From Membranipora membranacea (Eukaryota > Bryozoa > Gymnolaemata > Cheilostomatida > Membraniporidae), in assembly GCA_914767715.1 (NCBI GenBank), contig OU612065.1, forward strand, positions 38,936,001-39,000,000: a DNA stretch of 64,000 nt. The letters are read 5' to 3'. Within the stretch, counting starts at the first letter, position 1. Every line of letters begins with the position of its first letter. Positions 50,333 to 60,622 of this stretch are shown here, in pieces. The position numbers were made by a program, and so were the translations under genes. The notes under the pieces are model-generated. The model saw nothing but the letters and a program-made list of their open reading frames with translations. It was not told where the DNA came from and made no database searches.

Positions 50333-53300
50333 CTATTCAGTAATCAGTACCATCGAATCTGATGTGAAGCTTGCTTGCGTTTCTGTTTGTTCGGCATTGT
50401 TTGGCTGTGTATCAACACTTGATGTCATAGCAGAAATAACGCGCACACGGTCCACTGAGAAGGTCTGTCTGTCATTATAAGGGCACACTTGGAGATGATT
50501 AGCCATAGACGGTACATCATTGAAGTACCAACTCCTCACTTTTTGAAATGACGAACTAAAGGACCAAATCTACAATGAAAGGACAGTACATAGACCTGTG
50601 TTTTGTCAATGGGACAGGTTTCCAGATTATTACTGTGCAAGGAATTACCTTCTCTCAAGAAATAAATACATAAAGGGGACAACTCTTGCCAGAATTCAAA
50701 GATCATGTAATATATTGACCCTCCCTGCATTGAGAGGGAGGTTGGATTGACAGCAGGGAGTTCAGGCCAATCTGTCACCAGAATGGGTGGAACACACATA
50801 TTTATCCACACTCCCTGTTGATCAAACTGGCATTCCAACTGATCCAAGTCCCACTGATCACAAGATATAGGTCCATCAAAGAAGTTTTTTTTCAGGGATT
50901 TATAATATGAACCAATGAAACAATCCACATACAAGTGTTGTCTAGATATAAGATAAGAATATAAGAGTTTTCTATTTTTTACTTATTTTGAAATGTAATA
51001 TCACCAAGTATCTCATGTAGTTGTGTTTCAGCTACGCACAGGGAAATGAAAAATGATAGATGATATTAACTCACCTTTTGAAAGACTTTCCAGTTTCCAT
51101 CAACTTTTCTCCAGTTTTGTGTAACCATTCCATTGTTTCGCAGTAAGTACTCACATTTCTGCCTCATAACCTACATAAAAATAATAAAATAAAAATACAG
51201 TAGGGTCTTCCTTCATTTGATGGGTATGTTAAGCTTTTTGGGAGAGGGCCTATTTCCGCAGGAACTTTGGCACCCAATCAGGTGCATGTCCTTTAGAATC
51301 AGGGTAGACCTTATCAACATATTCTACTGTTAAAATCAAAGCCTCAGTTTTTTACGCAGCAACTTGATAATTACAGATTGGGTGCACTATTCGAAGTAAT
51401 TATATAATTAACTAACGAGCTAGAAAACTCACTTTGGATGTCAGGGAAAGATTTTTGATGCTGAGCGAGTCCATATAACTAAATAAAATGATGAGCACCA
51501 GTTCAGGAAGATTAGACAGCCAATCTCTGTCAGTATACCCGGGAACATTGGCCGTCATGTGACCTGAGGAACAAAAGTAGAGAAAACCTGGATGTTACCC
51601 ACAACGAGCATATAGATGGCTATCTTAAAGGAAGACATTTATTGTTCAATGTGACGTCAATAACTTTCTGTACTGGATTTTTGTAAGAAGAGGTCTCTGA
51701 CGTGTTTGATAAACATTGTTTCACAGTATAATATGTCTTACCTGGGACAGAGGTGACACTAAAACATTCAGTAACAGGATTATAAACTATCTTGTCTTTT
51801 TTATCACTAATAAATCGCTGCTGAGTAAACTGACAGCCATTTACAGATAAGGGGCATCTCATCTGATACCAGCCGTCAAGTCCTACAAAAAACAAAAAAA
51901 ACATTTGACATTACAAACCACAGCTATAAGGACTCCAAATATATGAAAAGAGTTGGCCGCTATGTCAATAAAATTTTGGGTTATTTTCTGATAAGTTATG
52001 GGAAGGTTCACTCCACCGTTCAACTGTTCAAATTTGTATAGTTGATAACTTATCTATAAAGGAAATCTCCATAACCTAATCAACCTTACCTGCTTGGATA
52101 TCTTGGTGAATGTTCAAGTAATGCTGAGTGAACTGATCTCTACGAAAATCTTGAGCACAAAGAAAAGTGAGCATCTTCATCGGTTTGGATCTGAATGAAT
52201 TAAACATCTCCATCACCAGGTCCACACTGACCTCTGAGCGCCTTGTGGCTGGTTTTATTGAGGCATCGGAATCTACAATAAAACAAACACTGCTGAATTG
52301 GTGTGAATTTGCTAGCGAGTGACACCACATAAAAATGAAATGGCTATGTAATCTGCCTGCAACCGCAAAGAAGACAGCAGTGAATGTGTACAGACACTGA
52401 TCAAGATTACCTGATCGTCCTTCTAGCTCCAGTCCGCTATCATGACTAGAGGTTTGGTTCATGTTAGCCATGCTGATTTCTTGCTCTTGTCTCATCTGAG
52501 ATAATGCTCCAGTAATGCTACTCGCCAGCCCTGTATACACAAAAGACAGTAAAATGTCGTCAGTAGAAAGGGAAAGTCTGTTACATCCAGTCATTAGGCT
52601 GCTTACTAATACTTTGACTTAGTACTTATAATCAAATAATTTGGAATTGCTCACTCATGTGATAGAAGAAGACAGCTTCCACAGCTTAATATCCATTTTC
52701 ACCAGTAGGAGATAGTCATGAACAGAAGCAATCTGGTACCAACAGCAAAGTCAAGCGTAAGAGAATACTAACCATTATTGTCTCTTGAAGCACGAGCCTT
52801 ACAAAGGCTGCAGTGTACCGCTGGTGCGGGCAAACCTCTGCCTCCTAAAACACACACCACACATCATGCATTATATAAACCGACACATCGAAAGCAAAAT
52901 ATACATGCAAGAGATGATGAGAGTGAAGCCCTACAGTTCCTGGCTGCTTTAGAAGCCAGTTTTATATTTGGGAAAATGGGTATTTAATTAGCCTGGGATT
53001 CAGGCCAACAATATGGCCTTGTCAGATTATGGGTTGTCGGACTGAATCCCAGTTTAGTATATAATACACCTTCTATGTACATGAACAAGATTGTGTATAC
53101 TAATTACACTTTGATTCTAAACCCATTATAATATAATGGTGATACCAATGGTTGCTCCTACACAGATACAGGGTACAAAGAATTGCATTGGACTATAGAC
53201 TGAAATCTGAGGATGTCAGATAGCCTGGTACACTGGGTGGGTCTCAATTTTCCACCAAGAGAGCCAGTCTCCGAATCTAGGATATTTTGGTTTGGCAAGG

Positions 53301-54778
53301 ATATATCATTTTATTTCGATTATACTTGATTGCTAATTTACAGGTAGTCCAGAGAGTTGTGATGTTAACGGAAATAGGGACCAGTAATATCAGTTAAGGG
53401 AGTAAGACTGTCTCTAACTTCTTGACCTGACCAAACTATAAAAACCTCCTCATTATCACTTGACTGGTAGATCGTTTGAGGCTGTTGTCTAGTCTCAGGC
53501 CATTATGTAGCCTGCCTGGTGAGAGTAAAATATTTAATCTGAGCAATTTCCACATCTCAGATTGGCAGCGATGAGTCATATGCTAATTATGGTCTTACAG
53601 TCCAGTAAATCTAAGATAGGCCTCCTCTCATTATCAGCTGCTTATATTGATTCCAAAAGGAGGAATGAAATCCTAAATGATATACACTCTCCTCAAAAAC
53701 ATGCAATGTCTGTACTCTGTGGATCTATGTACAAGCTGTCTGACTTTTGACAAACGGATTCAACTGATACACAATCAAATTCGTTACTTCAGGATGATTC
53801 GAAGCGAAAAGTTAAGAATGTTGTATCTTGTTTAATTTTCATATCACACTAGACTTCTCAGACTTGAAAGTAATTTGATACAGGTTTTCAACTGTGTGTT
53901 GTCATTCCTCTGATAATCCCAATGGTGGAATCATGCAAAACAAAAACATCACAGGAGGCGCAGATCAATCACAGCGCTATCCCTCAAGGAATAACAAATC
54001 AGTAGATCCAGCTCTTTGTTTTAAATATATGAAACAAATGTTTGAAACGCTTTAGGGTCACACTGGCTGTTCTAATGCAAAACAACATCTAGGGTTTTCC
54101 GGAATGATGCCTCTAAATTTCAAGGTGTACAGTCGGGACAATGCATGTTCTCATACCTGGAGGAGAGAATGAAAGTTGATGTAAGCAGTTTCTATCTTCT
54201 TCATCCACGGCCAGAAAATCGAGCGAATCAGAGCTCTCCTCCATACATGCCTCTGTGTCCTGCATATCAGAATACCTCTGCACCAGAGGTACTGCTGGGA
54301 AGTTTTTAGTGTAGCTATTACGTAATGAACGTCTGAGCCTACGAGGCATTTTCAACGACTCCCCTAAAACTCTCTGATCTCGGGCGGCTAGAGACACGTC
54401 CAGTAAATCTGATGATAACGTAGAGCTCAAGGTTTGGTCAACACTCAACCGATCGCTATCCTGCAGTGGTGTGCGCTGCCATCGATTCCATTCCATTTTA
54501 CATGTCACTACACTAGCTGGACAATGATGAATGTGGCTCTTCGTCTTGTATCTGGGATACTCATGGGGGCAACCATATAAACTGTTAATACAGTCAACTG
54601 TTTGATTCTGACATGTGTGTGCAAGGTGCTCCTCAAGTTTACACTCATGAAGGGTCATTCCACATATATTAGGACAGGTCAGCACTTGACAGCCATCTGT
54701 TATCTTTGAGTTGTATTCCACGATTGGCTCAAACTTACAGTGAGCGCTATAACAAGTCTGACAATGTTTGTGAACCAT
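50333..54778 (-). CDS. FBXO30: F-box protein of the FBXO30/FBXO40 type, complete
   Basis: Eight coding exons, minus strand: 54157-54778, 52773-52844, 52411-52530, 52090-52272, 51742-51882, 51433-51563, 51075-51170, 50333-50569; 533 residues. It starts MVHKHCQTCYSAHC and carries a TRAF-type zinc finger (about 30-110; GCQVLTCPNICGMTLHECKL, CINSLYGCPHEYPR, HHCPASVVTCKMEWNRW), the hallmark of FBXO30/40. A second Cys/His stretch (WYQMRCPLSVNGCQFTQQRF) precedes the F-box near 392-440 (LSNLPELVLIILFSYMDSLS). The family C-terminal block IWSFSSSF...WYFNDVPSMANHLQVCPYN follows. Such proteins are substrate receptors of SCF (SKP1-CUL1) ubiquitin ligases. Vertebrate FBXO40 is muscle-specific, and I cannot separate FBXO30 from FBXO40 here because invertebrates probably have one ancestor. 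The human proteins are longer, near 710-745 residues. Confidence 0.93.
52845..54156. other. FBXO30-type gene intron 1, 1.3 kb
   Basis: No gene or mobile element recognised; short ORFs on the plus strand appear to be chance. Confidence 0.5.
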
Positions 54779-54988
54779 TTTACCAGCGAGATCTACAAAG
54801 AGAAACACAAACTGCATGACATATAACAGGTCATTAGATAGATTTGAGCAATCTTATGAGCTTGCCACAGTCAACAGGCCTAGCTTACTCTCTGTTATGT
54901 TTAGTGTACTCGTTACACATCACCTTACTAGCTTAGAGGTACAATAGCCTAGTTTAGGACTCTACAGTTCACTTTTTCCTAAAACTCG

Positions 54989-55272
54989 GACATCATGAAT
55001 AGTACGATGATGTTGATAACTTAGAATAACATTGTCAGTGGAACTTACCTTAGTTATTTTAGATATATATATGAAAGGAACTTGGCTTCTATAGGAGAGA
55101 TGGACGTATCAGGGATACTTGAAGACCTTGGACATCATGAATAGTACGATGATGTTGATAACTTAGAATAACATTGTCAGTGGAACTTACCTTAGTTATT
55201 TTAGATATATATATATGAAAGAAACTTGGCTTCTATAGGAGAGATGGACGTATTAGGGATACTTGAAGACCT
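54989..55272. repeat. 141-bp tandem duplication, two copies
   Basis: Copies at 54989-55129 and 55130-55272, both starting GGACATCATGAATAGTACGA and ending in a GGATACTTGAAGACC segment. They differ by a two-base TA expansion and a few substitutions, so duplication is recent. Confidence 0.95.
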
Positions 55273-55756
55273 GGCAAAGTCTTATAAGACAAAGACCAAA
55301 ACACTCATATCAAGCACCTGTCTATAGTCTAGGCCTTTATGTAATCCCATAGAACAGAGAGTGAGGTCCTTGTCTACTCCCAATTGGCTCAATGTTTAGT
55401 CTACCAACTTTCTACACAATGCCCATGACCGAACAACTACGTTATAGGGAACAATTTCCCTCGTAATCACAGAGCTAGCAGTTGAGTCATACTTAGTAAG
55501 ATTATAGCCTTGGTATGCACAATTTATGATTAAAGCTGGATAGAATGTATAGATATATCGATAATTTATTATGAAAACACTCAAGTGCACAGGCTATCAT
55601 ATCGCACTCTTCTTCAAATGATTGCAGCATTGTATTACAGTGTTTATATATGTAGATAGGGGAATATTTAGCACTGTAGAGTGATCAGCTGATTAGCTAT
55701 ATAATTGGTCTCAGAACAATAAATCTGGTTATTACGATGACGATAATCATGACTGC

Positions 55757-55800
55757 ATAATACCACAGAGTAAGGATATATCCTTACTCTGTGATAATAC
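55757..55800. repeat. 30-bp perfect palindrome with 7-bp direct repeats
   Basis: CACAGAGTAAGGATA joined to its exact reverse complement (55764-55793), with ATAATAC immediately on both sides (55757-55763, 55794-55800). It resembles the element at 59116-59154. Confidence 0.93.
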
Positions 55801-56741
55801 TGTGCAGGGCAGGCTGTGGAAGGGAGGGGGAGGGGTGATACCAGGTAACGACGATGGTCTTCTCACCAGTCACAAGACTAAAAGGTTTGTGATCTATGCA
55901 TGTAAATTTAACACAACAACAGTTATAATGTTGCACGCTGGTACTGGCATTTCATTATTACCCAGACTCCGATCAAAGTTGGTTGGGATACAGATGAAAA
56001 TGATATTCTACCACCATCAGCCCGATGTTTGAGCACACAAACTAAACTACTATATAATAGCTATGATATTGGCTCTTCCAGTACAGTGAATGATATGCAC
56101 AAACTGAGATTATAATGACTGATGGTGTTTGGATGACTGATGATTGTTCGCATATATACTAAAACAAAGATTAGAGAGTGGAACAGCACTTAAACACAAC
56201 TGAAGGATCAAACACAGCATTGGACGAATTACCTGCATGACAGGTAATGAAGAGTGGTACAGTTATAAATGGAGATATGCAAGATACGTCCATCTCAGCT
56301 CTTTTTTCCTATGCTGCGTGGGATGAAGAGTACCTAACTGGAGAGAGGACAACTCTGAACACAGACTTGAATTCGATCTCAAAAAACTGTCTATAAAGAT
56401 TGCTACTTTGAGAACACAATGCAGTCACTCAATTGACAGCAGCAAGAGAAGAGGAGGCCTGACCGCACCTACTTCTATCCAGTATGAATTTGATTTTGCT
56501 ATATCATTTGATGATTATAATTATACATTGGTATCATTGAAATACAAAAGTCATTGGAATAAAATAAATGATAAATAATCTGTAGATTGAAAATACATGT
56601 AATATATAACTGAAGCGTATAAGTCAATCAGTCGTTTACAACAGCCTCAAAGAATCTGCCAGATGAGAGGAACAATTATATGATCATTAATTTTGTTGCG
56701 AGGTCTAGAAAAGATACACAGACTCACATTGAGACAATAAC

Positions 56742-59305
56742 TCAATCAGTAGTGTCACGTTTACGTTTGCCGTGTCTGAATACCACTCTAGACGCTGTTA
56801 TTCTCTCGGAGTCTCTAACCTCCCATTTTACAGCATCAGCCATACTAGTTTGTCCTTTATCGAATAAGTGCTTCTCCACATTGTCAAATTTAGAGGTGCA
56901 GGCTACTTTCTCTTTGTATGATGCATTCTGTGCGGCGTCCATTATAGTCTGGAATCTTCCTTGATAAAGCTAAGAGAAAGGAGAAAAAAATCAGTCCTGT
57001 TAATTAAAGCAGCGGATGTTACAAAGAACATAGGTTTTTGAAAAAACTATAAAATTGGAACACTTGCATGCGCTCAGAAAGGAGAAATAAAATCAGTCAG
57101 TAATAAAAAATAGTCAATGTTTAATCTGTCATGTTAGCATAGATAGTACATAGATAAAGAGATACATAGATAAATTTGGATGACTCTTGTGCGCTAAGAA
57201 ATTAAAAAAAATGAATTATCATTTTTTTTTCAGTTTATCCAGGTTGAGAGTTTAGGAGTTGCTGGACTGGCGTTTTAGTACAATAAACATGGGCCTATAA
57301 ATACATTCAACGCGTATAATTTATATGTTTATAGTTCGTTATCAGGTATAAAGGCTATAGTTACAATATTATTAATTTGAAATCAGAGATAACTCTCATT
57401 GAAATAAATGAATAAAATTCTTAATTCTTATTCACAATTATACTGGAGAAATTTCAGAGACTCAATTTGGTCGGGAGAAATACTGATGTTTTAGTATATA
57501 TCCGTTTTTTTGCATTACATACTATGTAGCATGATATTGACAGTAGATGCCTCATTATTTTATGAAACTCGACAACATTGCTGTTTCACTGCCCTCCATA
57601 CTGCTCAGAGCATATATAAATGATTGGTTTTCTAGGGGTTTGACTTCAAGGTCTGTGCATTCGTAAAAGGGATGAACCTCAGGCCTATTCAATAATACTT
57701 TGACACGTAGTATGTAAACTCACCAGCAACGCAGATGCAGTAATATCTTTAGCTTGTACAGAGTCTATTAGTGGCATCTTCATAGCCAGGTTATAAAAGT
57801 TTGGTCCCATGGCATGTAGATCCACGACATCGGCCTCAGCCTTATACATGTCTCTATATGATTCTCTGTAAGGTCTGGGAATGGCTACAGACAATACACG
57901 CTTATCGTCATTTTTCAGCTTCTGTGCCAACCAGAAAGGTAGTTCTATTTTGGAGGCCTTCTTCAGATCAGTATCATCTGTGCTTGGATTCAAATAACCT
58001 GCAACATAATGGAAGTAGTTTGTAAGATAACTTTACAGCTATGAAGATTTATTTATATCGCGGGCAAATTCCTATGATGAGATGCTTATTTCAATTTTTT
58101 AGAACTTGAGACTAAGAAACAGTCCAACAGCACCAACTGGTATGACTGGCTCATTACTTGTAACATAATGATGATGAGGTCAATCTGAGCGTCACTGTCT
58201 CTACCATACATTTGCATGTGGGTGTTAGATCAATGAAACCCCTCTTGGTTAGATAATAGTGCCTAAAAACATCGTCAAAATATCATACTATATATCTAGT
58301 TATGTATTGTCCCAACTAAACTGTGAAAGACCCAGAAGTTTAAAAGCAGCAAAGTTGGTATTGGTTGGTCTGAGTCATCACTGCCACCAAGCAGAGCAGT
58401 CAACTTTGTTGGCCCCATATCATAAAGGACACACAAGGCCAAGACAAACACCATGAAATATCGAGATATTTAACTGGAAAACAGCGATGGAAGCTGCCAG
58501 CAGACTTGGGTGTTTTGACAAACAATCCCACCAACTCTCCAACACCTGAGAGATGAGCCTACAAGCAGCTCCTGAGGCCTGTTATGGAATACTCATACAC
58601 TGTCTGTGATTCAAACCTGAGAACTACACAGAAGACTTCACTAGAAGCCTTTCAGAGAAGGGCTGCCAGATTGTGCACAACATAAAATGCACTGATCACA
58701 CTACCAGCAGGAATCAACTCATTTAGGACCCGAAATCAAATATTCTGGACCCACAAGTACATCGCAGGCTTGAACTCTTACCAGCAATGCACTTTGATCA
58801 TTTTGATGAGGTTGCAACCAACATCAGTGACCACATCAATTCCCATTGCCCAATGATCAGCTTCTCCAGGCGTCACCGGCAGCAACGTATGATACCTCAA
58901 TGCAACACCAAGTTCCATCAGAACAACTTCACACTCAGCACGGCTAGGCTGTGGACCAGTCTCCCACCTGGCTCCAGACTTCTGGAGGCACCACCTGTGG
59001 TTGGCTGAGATAGGACTTGGCGCACTGGTGGATGACCCGGACCGGATAAGGACTGATTGATAAAAAAGGCATAGTGCCTCTACCTTCTGTAGCAAGGACT
59101 GGAGGAACAGGGGTTGTTGCATCAAGGAGTAAAACTTTTACTCCTTGGTTGCATCATCTTCTTGGGCCTAATAGTAATAATACGAATAAATAATAATTAC
59201 TTTGATCTTTTACCTACCTAGCCTTTTGATGTTCATTTCCAAAGTACAGGAGACAAGCTGACCTGTTGTTAATATGTCGTCAAGATCTAGGTAATGAGAA
59301 TTCAT
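56742..59305 (-). CDS. GINS3: GINS complex subunit 3 (PSF3), complete
   Basis: Three coding exons, minus strand: 59218-59305, 57724-57998, 56742-56969; 196 residues (human 216). The start MNSHYLDLDDILTTGQLVSC matches the YLDLDDIL/FLSLDDIL N-terminus of PSF3. KIELPFWLAQKL, DKRVLSVAIPRPYRE and ADVVDLHAMGPNFYN are diagnostic, and the C-terminal ERITASRVVFRHGKRKR matches the human end. GINS (SLD5-PSF1-PSF2-PSF3) joins MCM2-7 and CDC45 to form the replicative CMG helicase in the nucleus. Exon 1 carries only 29 codons and was placed by phase (G plus GT restores a glycine). Intron 1 contains a LINE fossil. Stop codon at 56742-56744. Confidence 0.96.
58400..59160 (+). mobile_element. LINE (non-LTR retrotransposon) 3' fossil in GINS3 intron 1
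   Basis: Plus-strand translation, broken by stops and a frame change, shows AYKQLLRPVMEYSYTVCD then LEAFQRRAARLCTT (about 58558-58682), the post-reverse-transcriptase pattern LVRPxLEYAxxVWxP...LExVQRRAAR. It then gives LSTARLWTSLPPGSRLLEA (about 58932-58990), matching the FFPRTxxxWNSLP pattern near LINE ORF2 C-termini. Without an intact frame it is inactive. Clade (CR1/L2/Jockey-like) is uncertain. Confidence 0.75.
59116..59154. repeat. 25-bp palindrome with 7-bp direct repeats
   Basis: CAAGGAGTAAAA, a central C, then the exact reverse complement of the arm (59123-59147), with GTTGCAT directly on both sides (59116-59122, 59148-59154). It is at or just after the LINE fossil's 3' end. Confidence 0.92.
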
Positions 59306-60622
59306 TGCAGCCGTTACTGGTCAAGCAGTCTGGAAGAAAAATGTGCTCTGCTTAAAATTTTTGTTTTTAGCGGCATTGACAATTTCTGGTCAGAAATAAG
59401 TTGGAAATCCTAGCATGTTCTTGATTTGAGGGGGTACATTGGAGCTCCTACCTAATGATATATAGCCCAAAAAGATGTGATGAAATGAATGTCAAGGACA
59501 TCACTCAGAAGAATTTGCAATTTCCAGAATAGAGTCCCCTGAGAAACTTGTTGTCACAGGAGTTTGCTTTGGCTGAAATTGCCGAAAGGATTGCATTATT
59601 ATCATTCATCAATGATGGGAGAGAAACAAAGCTAATCTAGTTAAAAGGGTCACCTGACAACTCTTTTATTTGAAGATTTTCATTTCATGTTATTTTAATC
59701 TGCTTGGACTGGAGCTTGTTCTTCTGGTCCTCGGGTCAGTCAGTCAGATTGAGTCACCACTGAATTCTAGTCAGTGTCACTGCCAAAATCATAGTTAGTA
59801 TGTTAGTATATGGCTTAACATTTTCCTTTCTGCAGTGTATTATTTTATGATAGACTGAGTAAGAAGGAAATGCTCTTTCTTTGCCATATATATCAAAGTA
59901 ATAAGATTATAGTACTAAGTAAAGTGAAATTAATAAGCACAAACTAACTAGCATCTTGTCAGACTATCAGTATTTTTGAGCCCCAATCCTAGTTTGTGAC
60001 AACAATCATACTAAAGAGACATGTTACTTACCTTACCTTACCTTCAACTTAATCCAATACGTCCACAATCACTGGGTTCATTTGGATATATATACCATCA
60101 GTGTTGCGCGGAGTCTATCGCTGGGGTTATCGGATGTGGTCACTTAACATTCTACATTACTAATTTAGATATAATATATAAAAAATAAACGAAAGAAAAA
60201 CTGACTTGTTTTATCTAACAAGTAACTCCTCGTTAAGCCATCTAACCTTCAGATCAGCTACTGTTCAACGAAGCGGTCATGATAGGTTAACTATAGATCT
60301 ATGGTCTTTTTGCCTCCTCTCCTGATCGCTGTAATAAGACCCCAGTGACCAGGTTTTTTATGTTTTAAACCTATTTTATTAGGTCGAGCAATAACATATG
60401 CCACATAGGGTCCCAACCGCAGTCTAGTTTCATGTAACTGAAGTTTGTTTCTTCCACTCTCATATTGCTAAGATATCATCTTAATAAACCGCATCTGTTG
60501 ATGCTATATGGGTTTGCTCTTGATAAGTAACTCATTTTGTTCTTTCATTGCAGACACATCCAAGAAGATCAGGCAAGAGTGTAACTAGGCATTCAACAGA
60601 ATATACATTTCTCTACTCCACA
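59306..60622. promoter_or_regulatory. Divergent promoter region of GINS3 and AMFR
   Basis: 1.3 kb between opposite start codons. The AMFR coding exon begins at a splice acceptor (TTGCAG, ends 60553), so 60554-60622 is 5' UTR and an upstream AMFR UTR exon lies inside this region. No other gene is seen. Confidence 0.5.

Larger units (their letters stand above)
54793..56741. other. Intergenic region between the FBXO30-type gene and GINS3
   Basis: An acceptor just before the FBXO30 coding exon (54793-54794) shows that a 5' UTR exon lies somewhere in this stretch, not located. It contains the 141-bp tandem duplication (54989-55272) and the palindrome at 55757-55800. The GINS3 3' UTR occupies the right end. 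No protein gene is recognised. Confidence 0.5.

Noticed and set aside
50536-50934. 132-codon minus-strand ORF inside the FBXO30-type gene
   Set aside because: At first it looked like the last exon, but its phase does not fit the exon ending at 51075. The next frame at 50333-50569 gives the family C-terminus (IWSFSS, SMANHLQVCPYN), so the ORF is intronic and overlaps the true exon in another frame.
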